Source: Streptomyces sp. ICC1 (GTDB lineage: Bacteria; Actinomycetota; Actinomycetes; Streptomycetales; Streptomycetaceae). Taken from it: a stretch of 64,000 nt of DNA. A program made the position numbers and the translations under genes. The notes beneath the pieces were generated by a model that saw nothing but the letters and a program-made list of their open reading frames with translations, searched no databases and was not told the DNA's origin. The stretch spans positions 8,556,011 to 8,620,010 of the forward strand of contig NZ_CP030287.1 in NCBI RefSeq assembly GCF_003287935.1. The letters run 5' to 3'. Shown piece by piece: positions 8,802-18,257 of the stretch (positions are counted from its first letter, which is position 1; each line of letters opens with the position of its first letter).

Positions 8802-8830
8802 CGATCTTCCCGTGGTGCACGGGAAGATCG
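8802..8830. terminator. Hairpin downstream of cebR
   Basis: There are 12-bp perfect arms (cgatcttcccgt and its complement) with a five-base loop, 75 bases after the cebR stop. It is a probable terminator. Confidence 0.6.
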
Positions 8831-9068
8831 ACCGTTCTCGGCAGGCCCTGATGACGCCAGGCGGCTCCACGGGACTGGAACGTGCTCGCGCGTCTCCCCA
8901 ACCTGGCCTCCGTGCCGAAACGATGCGGACCGAGGGCTCCGATATTGCTTCGTATGGCCGGTGAACTGTGAAAACGCGGAACAGGTCCGGACCTGGTTCG
9001 CATGCGTAGGAGGCCTGAATCTGAGGTCGGGGACTTCTGGTTACCGGTGCCTTGCGAATGTGCCGAGG

Positions 9069-9108
9069 CCCGGTACGGTACGGAATCCGGGTTCCGTACC
9101 GCACCGGG
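9069..9108. terminator. Hairpin downstream of the GH6 gene
   Basis: Inverted arms, cccggtacggtacgga and tccgtaccgcaccggg, have one mismatch. The hairpin lies just beyond the stop codon of the minus-strand cellulase gene. Confidence 0.6.
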
Positions 9109-9126
9109 CTCCTCATCAGCAGTGCA

Positions 9127-10437
9127 TCACAGTGCCGGGTGGGCGTTCTTCATGAGCTCCTGGAACTGTGCCGAGAACCACTGGCCCGACAGCGGCGCGT
9201 TCGGGAGGGAGCCCGACATGCTGTTGCCGTTGCGCGCGTTGCCCGTGTACGTCGGGTCGCACATGCGGTCGAAACCCTTGCCCTCGTTGTTCGGGATCTC
9301 CTTGCTCGCGCCGTCCGACTCGCCCGGGGGCTTGATCCACACGTAGGCGTCGATGCCCGCGGCGGGGGCGGCCTGCGGCCGTTCGCCGAGGCCGGCTCCG
9401 GCCTGGTTGCACCAGTTGCCGAGGTGGATGCGCCGGTCGTAGCGGCCGCCGTTGACGTAGGTGTCCACGCTCGTCAGTGCACCGGGTGCGGTCGGGCGGG
9501 CGGTGCCGCCCCAGCCGTTGCGGGAGGTGTCGATGAGCATGCCGAGGTTGGCGTCGAAGCCGAGGGAGATCAGCTTGGTGCGCATGCCCTGGGCGTAAGA
9601 CAGTTCGTCGGTGTAGCGGTTCCAGTCGACCCACTTCGACTGGCGTACGGAGGTGCCGTTGATCGAGTCGTCGATCTTGAAGTGGTCCTCCTTGAGGGCG
9701 CTGTAGTTGGCCGTGTTGACGATGAATCCGTGGACCTTGGCGAGCGTGGAGCCTTCGGCGGTGGCGGCCTGCTTGAACATTTCGGCGGAGGGGCCCAGGT
9801 TGTCGTCCCAGCCGAGCCAGCCGTGGTGGCCGGCGTCCACGTAGTTGTAGACGTTGGCGATGGAGCCGAGCTTGTTCAGGGCGTAGCCGACACCCTTGAT
9901 GTAGTTGCCGTTGGTCTTCATCACGTCGCAGTTGGCGGTGGCCGTCGGGCGTCCGGAGACGTTGGTGACCAGGTTGGGCAACGAGTCGATCTCGACGGTG
10001 GTGACGATCCGCAGCCCCGCGTACTTGGCGTCGGCGAGGATGGCGGCGATCGGGTCGATGTAGGTGGTCTTGTACTTGTCGATCTCGGTGGGGCCCAGTT
10101 CGCCGTTGGAGGCGAGCGCGGAGCAGTCGCGTCCGGGCAGGTTGTAGATCACGAACTGGACGACCATCTCGCCGCTGCCCTTCTGGGCGAGTGCGGCGTC
10201 CAGGTGGGCGCGCAGCCCCATCCCGCCGTTGACACCCGCGATGGCGGCGGTGCGGTCCAGCCAGACAGCGGTGGGCTGGTTCGCCACCCTGCTGCCGCCC
10301 GGCTCGGCGGCGGCCTTGGCGGACCATTCGGGGTTCACGTACATCTTGGCGCCGGCGTACGGGTTGTCGGCCTTCCCGCCGGTCGGCGGTGGGGTGGTGG
10401 GCTCGCCGGAGGCCACGGCCTCGTCCAGCCACTTCAC
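9127..10437 (-). CDS. GH6 exo-cellobiohydrolase catalytic domain, N-terminus missing
   Basis: The 436 residues contain a complete GH6 catalytic module preceded by a Thr/Pro linker (GEPTTPPPTGG). Family signatures are YNLPGRDCSALASNGE, EIDSLPNLVTN (typical of exo-acting Cel6B types), GMLIDTSRNGWGG, and YVWIKPPGESDGAS near the C-terminus. Such enzymes release cellobiose from cellulose outside the cell, so a signal peptide and a cellulose-binding module are expected upstream. They are absent. The frame upstream of the linker turns into unrelated sequence near 10440, and a possible original start (MSESSVRKGGHRP, ATG at 10481) is out of frame. This looks like an internal deletion or artificial join. 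The product cellobiose is also the CebR inducer. Confidence 0.85.
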   Translation of the reverse strand: MKWLDEAVASGEPTTPPPTGGKADNPYAGAKMYVNPEWSAKAAAEPGGSRVANQPTAVWLDRTAAIAGVNGGMGLRAHLDAALAQKGSGEMVVQFVIYNLPGRDCSALASNGELGPTEIDKYKTTYIDPIAAILADAKYAGLRIVTTVEIDSLPNLVTNVSGRPTATANCDVMKTNGNYIKGVGYALNKLGSIANVYNYVDAGHHGWLGWDDNLGPSAEMFKQAATAEGSTLAKVHGFIVNTANYSALKEDHFKIDDSINGTSVRQSKWVDWNRYTDELSYAQGMRTKLISLGFDANLGMLIDTSRNGWGGTARPTAPGALTSVDTYVNGGRYDRRIHLGNWCNQAGAGLGERPQAAPAAGIDAYVWIKPPGESDGASKEIPNNEGKGFDRMCDPTYTGNARNGNSMSGSLPNAPLSGQWFSAQFQELMKNAHPAL

Positions 10438-10530
10438 GGTGCGGGGCGGTGGCCGCCCTTCCGTACGGAGGATTCGCTCATGCGGCCGATCATGCCATGC
10501 CGGTGCCGCGCGGCCTTCTCCTTTTTTCTC

Positions 10531-11562
10531 CTATTCCTTCTTCTCCTCCTCGTGCTTCGCCCGGCTCGGCTGGACCCGCTTCGGCTCGCCCGGCATCTTC
10601 GGGTAGTCCGGGGGGTACGGCATGTCGCCGAGGCCGTGATCGTGTTCGTGACGGTCCGCCAGCTCCAGGGCCGCGTCCAGGGCGAAGGCGTGCTCGTCCA
10701 TGTCCGCGTGCAGGTCGCCCAGTTCCGCGAAGCGCGCCGGCATCGTCACGATGTCGAAGTCGCGCGGCTCCGCCGAGTCCAGCTCGTCCCAGCGCAGTGG
10801 TGCCGACACCGGGGCGTGCGGGCGGGGCCGGATGGAGTAGGCCGAGGCGATCGTGCGGTCGCGGGCCGTCTGGTTGTAGTCGACGAAGATCCGCTCGCCG
10901 CGCTCCTCCTTCCACCAGGCGGTGGTGACCTTCCCCGGCAGCCGCTTCTCCAGGTCGCGGCCGATCGCGATGGCGCACCTGCGGACCTCCGTGAAGGTCC
11001 ATCGGGGCGCGATCGGCACGAAGACGTGCAGCCCCCGCCCGCCCGAGGTCTTGGGCCAGCCGCGCAGGCCCAACTCCTCCAGCAGCTCGCGCAGTTCGTG
11101 GGCGACCACGACCGCGTGGTGGTAGTCGGTGCCCGGCTGCGGGTCCAGGTCGATGCGCAGTTCGTCGGGACGGTCGGTGTCCTCCCGGCGCACCGGCCAG
11201 GGGTGGAAGGTGAGGCAGCCCAGGTTGGCGGCCCACAGGACGGCGGCCGGCTCGGTGGGGCAGATCTCGTCGGCGGTGCGCCCGCTGGGGAAGGCGATGT
11301 GGGCGGTGGGGATCCAGTCGGGCAGGTTCTTCGGGGCCCGCTTCTGGAAGAAGGACTCGCCCTCGACCCCGTCCGGGAACCGCTCCAGGGTCGTGGGCCG
11401 GTTCCGCAGGGCGCGGGTGATCCCGTCCGCGACGGCGAGGTAGTAGGCGGCCACGTCCCCCTTGGTGAGGCCGCGCTCCGGGAAGTACACCTTGTCGGGG
11501 CTGGACAGCCTGACCTTCCGGCCGCCCGCCTCAAGCTCGATCGCGTTGCCCGCAGCACCCAT
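10531..11562 (-). CDS. LigD-type polymerase/primase domain protein
   Basis: This 343-residue stand-alone polymerase domain is of the archaeo-eukaryotic primase type found in LigD, which fills gaps in Ku-dependent end joining. Recognisable blocks are SPDKVYFPERGLTKGDVAAYY, the catalytic RIDLDPQPG (the two metal-binding Asp), GLHVFVPI and FVDYNQTARDRTIASAYSIRP. The C-terminus is charged and ends KHEEEKKE. It is divergent from an ATP-dependent DNA ligase gene 75 bases away, a usual actinobacterial split arrangement. No ku gene is visible here. Confidence 0.9.
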   Translation of the reverse strand: MGAAGNAIELEAGGRKVRLSSPDKVYFPERGLTKGDVAAYYLAVADGITRALRNRPTTLERFPDGVEGESFFQKRAPKNLPDWIPTAHIAFPSGRTADEICPTEPAAVLWAANLGCLTFHPWPVRREDTDRPDELRIDLDPQPGTDYHHAVVVAHELRELLEELGLRGWPKTSGGRGLHVFVPIAPRWTFTEVRRCAIAIGRDLEKRLPGKVTTAWWKEERGERIFVDYNQTARDRTIASAYSIRPRPHAPVSAPLRWDELDSAEPRDFDIVTMPARFAELGDLHADMDEHAFALDAALELADRHEHDHGLGDMPYPPDYPKMPGEPKRVQPSRAKHEEEKKE

Positions 11563-11637
11563 GTGCGCCACGGTAGGCGTGCCCGGCCGGGCCCGCACAC
11601 CGAGCACGTCCGGGCGTGCCACCGCAGAATCGGAGAC

Positions 11638-12708
11638 ATGGATCTGCCGGTGATGCCACCTGTGAAGCCGATGCTCGCCAAGTCGGTGTCCAAGATCCCG
11701 CCGGGCATGCAGTACGAGGCCAAGTGGGACGGTTTCCGCGCGATCGTGTACCGCGACGGGGACGAGCTCGAGCTCGGCAGCCGCACGGGCAAGAGCCTGA
11801 CCAGGTACTTCCCCGAGCTGGTGACGGCGCTCAAGACCAATCTGCCGGACCGCTGCGTCGTCGACGGGGAGATCGTCCTGATCCATGGCGGACGGCTCGA
11901 CTTCGACCGGCTCAGCGAGCGGATCCATCCCGCCGCGTCCCGCGTGAAGATGCTCGCGGAGACGACCCCGGCCGGCTTCGTCGCCTTCGATCTGCTCGCG
12001 CTGGGCGACGAGGCCCTGCTCGACCGGCCGCTCACCGACCGCCGCTCCGCCTTGACCCGCATGCTCTCCACCGCTCGGCCCCCCGTCCATCTCGCGCCCG
12101 CGACCACCGACCCCGCGCTGGCGCAGGAGTGGTTCGAGCGGTTCGAGGGCGCCGGGCTCGACGGGGTCGTCGCCAAACCCCTCGATCTCCCCTACCGGCC
12201 GGACGCCCGACTCATGTTCAAGATCAAGCACGAACGTACGGCCGACGCCGTCATCGCGGGTTTCCGTTTCCACAAGAGCGGTCCGATTGTCGGATCGCTG
12301 CTCCTGGGCCTGTACGACACCTCCGGCACCCTCCAGCACGTGGGCGTCTGCGCCGCCTTCCCCATGAAGCGCCGAGCCGAGCTGATCGAGGAGCTCGCGC
12401 CGCTCCGGATGCCCGGCCCCGAGGGCCACCCGTGGTCCGCCTGGGCCGAGGAGGCGGCCCACGAGAGCGCCCGGCTGCCCGGGGCCCAGAGCCGCTGGAC
12501 CGGGAAGAAGGACCTCTCCTGGGTCCCGCTGCGCCCCGAATGGGTCTGCGAGGTGGCCTACGACCACATGGAGGGCGACCGCTTCCGGCACACCGCGCAG
12601 TTCCGCCGCATGCGCCCCGACCGGGAGCCGGGCAGCTGTACGTACGCCCAGCTGGAGGAGGTCGTCGGCTACGACCTCGCCGAGGTCCTCGGCACCGCCA
12701 CCGCCTGA
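11638..12708 (+). CDS. ATP-dependent DNA ligase (LigD ligase-domain type)
   Basis: This 356-residue ATP-dependent ligase has the adenylated lysine in motif I, YEAKWDGFRA. Later motifs include VVDGEIV, FVAFDLLAL, GVVAKPLDLPY and the OB-fold motif MFKIKHERTADAVIAGF. It seals nicks after end processing, probably together with the divergent polymerase-domain gene at 10531-11562. No nuclease domain is fused. The start ATG 11638 follows cggaga. Confidence 0.9.
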   Translation: MDLPVMPPVKPMLAKSVSKIPPGMQYEAKWDGFRAIVYRDGDELELGSRTGKSLTRYFPELVTALKTNLPDRCVVDGEIVLIHGGRLDFDRLSERIHPAASRVKMLAETTPAGFVAFDLLALGDEALLDRPLTDRRSALTRMLSTARPPVHLAPATTDPALAQEWFERFEGAGLDGVVAKPLDLPYRPDARLMFKIKHERTADAVIAGFRFHKSGPIVGSLLLGLYDTSGTLQHVGVCAAFPMKRRAELIEELAPLRMPGPEGHPWSAWAEEAAHESARLPGAQSRWTGKKDLSWVPLRPEWVCEVAYDHMEGDRFRHTAQFRRMRPDREPGSCTYAQLEEVVGYDLAEVLGTATA

Positions 12709-12850
12709 CGCCGCCGCCTGACGCCACCGCCTGGTACCGGCCGGCTGGTACCCCCGCCCGACGTCGGCCGGCCGCGGTCCCTTGACCGCGGTGTCGCCGA
12801 CTCGGGAGCATCCGGGGTGAACGCACGCGACCGAGCCGATCAGGAAGGGC

Positions 12851-13378
12851 ATGGCCTTGGCCCCGTCCAGCACCCTCGCCGAGCTCTTCGAGCGGTTCCG
12901 GCACGAAGCCTTCCGCCTGGAGACCCTGGACGACTACAGCGGCTCCGGGAACGTGGACGCCTACCGGGCGTTCCAGGCCGGTCGGCCGCGGCCCGAGGGC
13001 CACAACGCCGCATGGGTCGCGGAACTGCGCGGCCTCGCCCACCAGGGCAAGCGCGTGTACCGCGTGCACGTCCTCAAGCGCCCGCTCACGGAGTACCTCC
13101 GCTTCGAGCTGGGATGGGGCTACCGGACGGGCATGACCGGCGGGGAAGAGTTCTTCATCCTGGACGTGACGGACGCCCCCGACCCGCTCGCAGGCGTGCC
13201 GGACTTCTGGCTCTTCGACTCCACGGACACGGCCGTCCTGCGCTACGACGGTGCCGGGGTGCTGCGACGACCCGATGTCCGCCCGCGGGAGGAAGCCGCC
13301 GCGTACGCGGCCCACCGGGACACGGCGCTCGCCCACGCGGAGCCGTTCGAGGAATGGTGGGCCAAGTACGGCGGGTGA
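12851..13378 (+). CDS. DUF6879 family protein
   Basis: This 175-residue protein is of a type common in Streptomyces, usually next to an XRE regulator. Typical parts are LFERFRHEAFRLETLDDY, the middle YLRFELGWGY, and FWLFDSTDTAVLRYD before a C-terminal helix. No membrane segment or catalytic motif is visible. No XRE partner is adjacent here, which may reflect a nearby join. Function unknown. Confidence 0.7.
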   Translation: MALAPSSTLAELFERFRHEAFRLETLDDYSGSGNVDAYRAFQAGRPRPEGHNAAWVAELRGLAHQGKRVYRVHVLKRPLTEYLRFELGWGYRTGMTGGEEFFILDVTDAPDPLAGVPDFWLFDSTDTAVLRYDGAGVLRRPDVRPREEAAAYAAHRDTALAHAEPFEEWWAKYGG

Positions 13379-13399
13379 CCGGGCGGGAGGAGCGCCCGG
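13379..13399. terminator. Hairpin between convergent genes
   Basis: Seven-base arms ccgggcg/cgcccgg with a seven-base loop lie between the DUF6879 stop and the next minus-strand stop. Confidence 0.5.
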
Positions 13400-13405
13400 C
13401 CCCTG

Positions 13406-14383
13406 TCAGCCCTTCGTGAGCTCCTCCCACCGCGCTCGGCTCGGGCCGGCGTCGTTCGGGACGTAGCCGGGGCGCTCCGCGAGCCAGCGGGCCACCCGCG
13501 CCCTGGTCTCCGGGTCCGCGTAGGCCCGCTCCGGGGGGTCGGCCAGGTGCCGGACCCTGGCCCGCGTCCGCATCACCTCCGGGTCCTCCAGCGCGCACTC
13601 GAACAGCGCCGCCGCCTCGCGGGCCGCCCCCGAACGCCCGGCCCTGGTCGCGAAGCGCTCCCCGATCGCCTCGTCCGCGACGACCTGGAAGTCGAACCAG
13701 GGCTTGAGGGTGCGGACCGTCCACGCGTGGTATTCGGCGGCGAACCGGACCGATCCGGGGTCCTGGTGCGCCGTACGGGCCACTCTGCTCGCGGCCCACA
13801 AAGCCAGCGAAGTGCCCTGCCCCAGGGTCGGGTTGGTGTGGGTGACGGCGTCGCCGACGGGCACGAACCCGCACACCACCGGCCCGTGCCCGTCGACCAG
13901 CGCACTCCAGCGGTTGTCCAGGCCCGCCGTGGCCAGCACCTCCGACATCGGCTCGGCTCCCAGGTCCAGCCAGGCCCCGCCGGGCGGGAAGGACCGGGCG
14001 GCGGCCTCGAAGACGGCGGGGTCGCGCAGCGCGGAGCGCGTGGGGTCCTCGGTGTGCACGAACAGGGCCACCGCGAAAACCCGGTTGTCGGCCGGGAAGA
14101 CCGCGCAGCCCGCGAAGGGGCCGCCGGACACGGCCCACGGCCGGCGCGGTCCCTCTTCCCGGCCCTCGGGCAGCCGGTACCAGCGGCAGAAGTAGGCGAG
14201 GCCGGTACGGTGCCGCTCCACGACGCCGGGCCGGCAGCCGGCGGCCGCCAGCCACCGCTCGGCGCCGCCTCGGCGGCCCCCCGCGTCCACGACGAGGTCC
14301 CCGGTGTACGCTCCGGCCTCCGTGGTCACACCGGTCACGCACACGGCCCCGGAGGGGCCGTGGGGCGGGGTGACAAAGGGCAC
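13406..14383 (-). CDS. FAD-dependent oxidoreductase, N-terminal FAD-binding part missing
   Basis: This is the C-terminal part of a flavoprotein monooxygenase/geranylgeranyl-reductase-like protein. It has DLVVDAGGRRG (second FAD motif), then CGFVPVGDAVTHTNPTLGQGTSLALWAASR (the GD motif that contacts the flavin) and a helical C-terminus. The GxGxxG motif that must open such a protein is absent, and the sequence before about residue 14 does not look like this family. The gene is therefore truncated near 14350-14383, probably by a join. Substrate unknown. Confidence 0.7.
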   Translation of the reverse strand: MPFVTPPHGPSGAVCVTGVTTEAGAYTGDLVVDAGGRRGGAERWLAAAGCRPGVVERHRTGLAYFCRWYRLPEGREEGPRRPWAVSGGPFAGCAVFPADNRVFAVALFVHTEDPTRSALRDPAVFEAAARSFPPGGAWLDLGAEPMSEVLATAGLDNRWSALVDGHGPVVCGFVPVGDAVTHTNPTLGQGTSLALWAASRVARTAHQDPGSVRFAAEYHAWTVRTLKPWFDFQVVADEAIGERFATRAGRSGAAREAAALFECALEDPEVMRTRARVRHLADPPERAYADPETRARVARWLAERPGYVPNDAGPSRARWEELTKG

Positions 14384-14675
14384 CGGTCATCGGATGGGCG
14401 ACTGATCCGACGAACAGCCGCTATGGGGGCGTTTTTTGGTGCAGGGTGGGTGCGCGGTCCGGAGGAACAACCTCCGCATACCGTCCAGATACCGGTCACA
14501 TCCACACACGAAGATCATGCACGGCACAATCACGAACGGTCAGTCAAGGAAACGAAGAAGTCATCGGCGAAACCGGTGAACCAACTTGCCGGGAATGGCC
14601 TCTCACTGACTGACCGACACCGACCGACCGGCTGCTCACAGGCTCTTCCCGCCGGAACGACACCAAGGCGTGCCC

Positions 14676-16766
14676 ATGCCCGTTTCCCGCCGACGCTTCC
14701 TCCTCGCGACCGTGGTCCCGATGCTCACCATCGGGGTCACCGGCGCGCTCGCCGTGGCCTCCGGCCAGCAGACGGCCGCCGAAGCCTCCTCGGGAACGGA
14801 CCCGGCCGCCCTCCGGGCGAGCACCACCGCCGGCTCGGTCGTCCAGGTCGCGGCCCACCCCGACGACGACCTGTTCTTCATGAACCCCGACCTCAGCCGC
14901 TCCCTGCTGACCGGCACCCCGCTCACCACCGTGTACCTCACCTCCGGCGAGGCCGACGGCCGCAACGAGGCCAACGGCGGCGCGGCCAAGGACCCGGAGC
15001 AGCCCGCGGACCGGGGCCACTACTCGGAGGCCCGGCAGAACGGCATACGCTCCGCCTACGCCGAGATGGCCACCGGCGACCGCACCAGCGCGTGGAAGCG
15101 CTCGGTCATACCCACCGCCGGCGGCGGCCACGCCGAGCTCGACGTCCTCGTGGCCAAGCCGCACGTCAACCTGGTGTGGCTGCAGATGCGCGAGGCCCGC
15201 GCCCCCGTCGCGGACACCCCGGACAGCCTGCACGGCCTGTGGAACGGCCGGATACCGGCGCTGGGCCCCCAGTTCGCCGCGGGCACGCCCGTCAAGCAGT
15301 CGTTCACGTACACCAAGGACCAGGCGATAGCGGCGATAGCCGGGATCTTCGAGCGGTACAAGCCGACGACGATACGGATGCAGGACCCGACGCCGGGGCG
15401 GTACGCCGAGAGCGGCCGGTACACCGACCACCAGGACCACATGTTCGGGGCGCGGTTCGCGCAGGCCGCAGCGGCCTCGTACGCCGCGCGGGTCCCGGTC
15501 GGGCAGCGGCCCCACTTCTCCGTCCAGAGCTACCTCGGCTACCACAACGGCACCCTGCCGCACACGCTGGACCCGCAGACGGCCGAGACGAAGATCGGCT
15601 ACCTCAAGACCTACGCGTGGCACGACAAGCAGAACTACTGCGGCTCGTCCTCCGGTTGCGGCGACCGCAAGGTGGCGGGCAGCCCGAGCGGCCACAACTG
15701 GGCCCAGTCGCTGCGCTACGCGCGCGGGGACAACGCCTCCTGGCTGGTGCAGGGCACGACCGGCCGGCTGTACGCCTTCGCCGCCCTCGACGGCCAGATG
15801 GCCGTCTGGACCCGCGGCCCCGGCACCGGCCCCGCGGCCGCCTGGCAGGGCCCCGACCTGCTGCCGGGCACCGGCATCGACCCGGGCGCGACCACCGCCC
15901 GCTTCCCCGACGGGCGCGTCGCCGTCCTCGCCGTCCGGACCGTCTTCGGCGAGCGGCCGCAGGACTACCGGCGCGAGATCGTCTACGCCGCCCAGTCCGT
16001 GCCCGGCGGCCCGTTCGGGGAGTGGGTCTCGCTCGGCACCCCGGAGACCACCGACGAGGCCGGCACCTCGGCGATCAGCGCGCCCTCGGCGGCCGCCGAC
16101 CAGGACGGCCGGCTGACCGTGTACGTCCGCGACTCCCGCCGGACCCTGCTCGCCCGCGTCCAGCAGCCCTCGGGCACCTTCGCCCCCTGGCAGCAGCTGG
16201 GCGGCAGCGACCTGCAGAGCGACCCGGTCACGGCCACCGACGCCGCCGGGCGCCGCCACCTCTACGTCGCCACCACCCAGTCCGTGCTCGCCTGGATCCA
16301 GCCCGCCCCGGGCGCCCCGCTGGCCGGGCCCTTCCCGACCGGGCTCCCCGCCACCACCGTCCCGCTGACCGCGGCCCCGGAGGCGGCGGGCGTGCGCCTG
16401 TACTTCCGGCGCCCCGACTCGGGGGTCGTGCGCACCACCCTGGTCACAGCGGGCGCCGGCACCGCGAAGCCGGCCGTCTCCAGCATCGCGGAGGCCGGCG
16501 GCCGGGCGGGCTACGGCGCGGTCGGCGTCGCGGGCCGCGTGCTGTCGGGCCGGGCCGACTCGGGCACCGTCAGCACCACGGGCCTCGGCGGCCCGCCCGC
16601 GTGGACGGAGTCCCAGATGCTGTACGCGGGCGCCCCGGCGGGCACCGTGGAACCGGGCGGCGCCACGACGACGGCGGTCCTGGGCCTGGACGCCGAACTC
16701 CACGTCACCACCGCGGTCCCCCACCCCACCCGCCTGCTCTGGCACCGGGCGATCCCCCGGGCGTAG
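14676..16766 (+). CDS. Secreted PIG-L family deacetylase with beta-propeller C-terminus
   Basis: This protein of about 696 residues begins with a twin-arginine signal (SRRRFLLATV, then a hydrophobic stretch), so it is probably exported folded. Residues 45-300 form a PIG-L/LmbE zinc deacetylase domain with AHPDDDLFFMNP (metal ligands H, D, D) and the later ligand in YTDHQDHMFGARF. The rest is a repetitive beta-rich domain (LYAFAALDGQMAVWTRGPG, LTVYVRDSRRTLLARVQQ and so on), like the PLL-type propeller lectins attached to such enzymes. The likely job is N-deacetylation of an extracellular amino-sugar polymer. I chose ATG 14676; GTG 14670 is also possible. Confidence 0.85.
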   Translation: MPVSRRRFLLATVVPMLTIGVTGALAVASGQQTAAEASSGTDPAALRASTTAGSVVQVAAHPDDDLFFMNPDLSRSLLTGTPLTTVYLTSGEADGRNEANGGAAKDPEQPADRGHYSEARQNGIRSAYAEMATGDRTSAWKRSVIPTAGGGHAELDVLVAKPHVNLVWLQMREARAPVADTPDSLHGLWNGRIPALGPQFAAGTPVKQSFTYTKDQAIAAIAGIFERYKPTTIRMQDPTPGRYAESGRYTDHQDHMFGARFAQAAAASYAARVPVGQRPHFSVQSYLGYHNGTLPHTLDPQTAETKIGYLKTYAWHDKQNYCGSSSGCGDRKVAGSPSGHNWAQSLRYARGDNASWLVQGTTGRLYAFAALDGQMAVWTRGPGTGPAAAWQGPDLLPGTGIDPGATTARFPDGRVAVLAVRTVFGERPQDYRREIVYAAQSVPGGPFGEWVSLGTPETTDEAGTSAISAPSAAADQDGRLTVYVRDSRRTLLARVQQPSGTFAPWQQLGGSDLQSDPVTATDAAGRRHLYVATTQSVLAWIQPAPGAPLAGPFPTGLPATTVPLTAAPEAAGVRLYFRRPDSGVVRTTLVTAGAGTAKPAVSSIAEAGGRAGYGAVGVAGRVLSGRADSGTVSTTGLGGPPAWTESQMLYAGAPAGTVEPGGATTTAVLGLDAELHVTTAVPHPTRLLWHRAIPRA

Positions 16767-16776
16767 GCCGCGGGCC

Positions 16777-17451
16777 TCAGCGGCACGAGCCTCCCGTGAG
16801 GAGCTCCAGGACGTGGGCCGGGGTCCAGTTCCCGGACGCGCCGGGACACGAGGACAGGTAGTCGGCGATGTCCGGCTCCGCCCAGGGACCCGATTCCAGC
16901 AGGCCGCCGGCCAGGTGGCGCAGGTAGGCGGCGGCCGGCATCAGCGGCTCGACGTCCCGGAGGGTCCACGGAGCGGTGAAGGTCAGCAACGGGATGCCCC
17001 CGATCGTCCCCGGGCAGATCAGCGTCTCGTAGCGTCCCGGCCCCAACTCGGCCCGCCCCAGCCGCAGGACCGCGGTCAGGTCCAGGTCGGCGCCCGGCTC
17101 CTCGTACATCTCCTGGGCGGCGATGTCGGAGAGCTGGCCCACGCTCACGAGGTGGGCGCGCGCCCGCGTGCGGCCGGGCGCCGTCGGGTCGTAGAAGCCC
17201 CGGCCCCCGGTCCACACCGGGGATTCGGTGGCGAAGTAGAGGCGTCCCGCGAGCTCGACGGCGATGGACCGTTCGGGCGCGCGCCGGTCCCGGCAGCCGG
17301 GATACGTGCGCGCGCCGCCGTGCGGCCGCCCACCGCCGATGTAGGCGGCGAGCCGGTCCAAGTGCATGTTGGACCCGTAGGACGCGTACCAGACGCGCCC
17401 GGGGCCCCCGGCGCCTTCGCCGCCGAGGGGAACCGCGGTGTGGACGACCAT
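16777..17451 (-). CDS. Gamma-glutamylcyclotransferase-fold protein
   Basis: This 224-residue protein has the GGCT signature YASYGSNM near residue 25, which forms the substrate loop in that fold. It then has LYFATESPVWTGGRGFYDP and a C-terminal helical part. Related actinobacterial proteins are often mislabelled histone deacetylase; nothing here supports that. Substrate unknown. It runs in the same direction as the collagen-like gene upstream (17468) with a 16-base gap, so they could be cotranscribed. Confidence 0.55.
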   Translation of the reverse strand: MVVHTAVPLGGEGAGGPGRVWYASYGSNMHLDRLAAYIGGGRPHGGARTYPGCRDRRAPERSIAVELAGRLYFATESPVWTGGRGFYDPTAPGRTRARAHLVSVGQLSDIAAQEMYEEPGADLDLTAVLRLGRAELGPGRYETLICPGTIGGIPLLTFTAPWTLRDVEPLMPAAAYLRHLAGGLLESGPWAEPDIADYLSSCPGASGNWTPAHVLELLTGGSCR

Positions 17452-17467
17452 GCTCCCTTTCCCACTC

Positions 17468-18256
17468 CTACGGCGCGAGCAACTCCGCCTGAAGCAGGGG
17501 GGCCAGGTTCCGGCCGTCCGCCGATGTCAGGCCCAGCGAGGACGCGGCGAACGCGGTGGAATGGGCCGCGTGGAGGGAGATCACGTCACCGGCGTTCAGC
17601 GGAACGATCGTGGACACGTCCTGCGAGATTTTGAAGTTGTCCCCGAGGTCCGCCGTGTCCTGCACGTCGTAGGCGACGGCATCTCCGTTGACGTTGATGA
17701 ACAGCTCGCGCCCCCTGTCGACGTCCTCGGTGAACTGCCAGGACAGCACTCCCCGGAGAAGGTAGCGCCCAGGAGTCTTGACGACCAGGGTCGACGTGGG
17801 CGCGTCGAACATCGTGTCCGTGTCGTAGGTGACGCCGTCGAATGTGATCTGGACCGCGGTGTTGCGAGCGATGGCCTGGTTCGCGCGGGCGTAGACGCTC
17901 GCGCCGACGTGGACCGCGTTCCCGGCGGGCCCCGTGGCACCGGCGGGCCCCGCCGGACCCACGGCACCGGGGGCACCGGGCGTGCCGGGCTCGCCCTGCG
18001 CACCGTCCGCACCGGCGGGCCCCATCGGACCGATCGACCCAGGCGGACCCGCGGCGCCCGGGGTGCCCGGGGTGCCGGCCGCACCGGTCTGCCCGGCCGG
18101 ACCCATGGCGCCCGGGGTGCCGGGCTCGCCCGGCGCACCGTCCGCACCCGGCGCACCGGTCTGCCCGGCCGGACCCATGGTGCCCGGGGTGCCCGGGGTG
18201 CCGGGCTCGCCCTGTGGACCGCGCGGGCCCGTCGGGCCGGTGGCGCCGGCCGGACC
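17468..18256 (-). CDS. Collagen-like protein with C1q/TNF-like C-terminal domain, 5' end missing
   Basis: About 125 residues of Gly-X-Y triplets ([19 protein letters not shown] and so on) are followed by a beta-rich domain of about 135 residues, which carries [29 protein letters not shown] and [13 protein letters not shown], as in bacterial C1q/BclA-type heads. Such proteins form trimeric surface or spore-coat stalks. The N-terminus is lost. At 18256 the frame runs into an inverted copy of the amylase gene, so a signal peptide cannot be assessed. The nucleotide repeat encoding the triplets may itself have helped a wrong join. Confidence 0.75.
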   Translation of the reverse strand, partial: GPAGATGPTGPRGPQGEPGTPGTPGTMGPAGQTGAPGADGAPGEPGTPGAMGPAGQTGAAGTPGTPGAAGPPGSIGPMGPAGADGAQGEPGTPGAPGAVGPAGPAGATGPAGNAVHVGASVYARANQAIARNTAVQITFDGVTYDTDTMFDAPTSTLVVKTPGRYLLRGVLSWQFTEDVDRGRELFINVNGDAVAYDVQDTADLGDNFKISQDVSTIVPLNAGDVISLHAAHSTAFAASSLGLTSADGRNLAPLLQAELLAP

Positions 18257-18257
18257 C

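Larger units (their letters stand above)
8727..9126. other. Intergenic region, 400 bp
   Basis: It lies between the cebR stop and the GH6 stop (convergent genes) and holds two strong hairpins, described separately. No gene or operator is visible in it. Confidence 0.5.

Noticed and set aside
9052..12708. Plus-strand open frame of more than 1200 codons
   Set aside because: Its last 357 codons are the real DNA ligase. The rest is antisense to the GH6 and LigD-polymerase genes and is Val/Gly/Arg-rich, as expected for a shadow frame in GC-rich DNA.
13547..16861. Plus-strand open frame of about 1100 codons with Arg/Pro repeats
   Set aside because: It is out of frame over the PIG-L gene and antisense to the oxidoreductase; no family motif.
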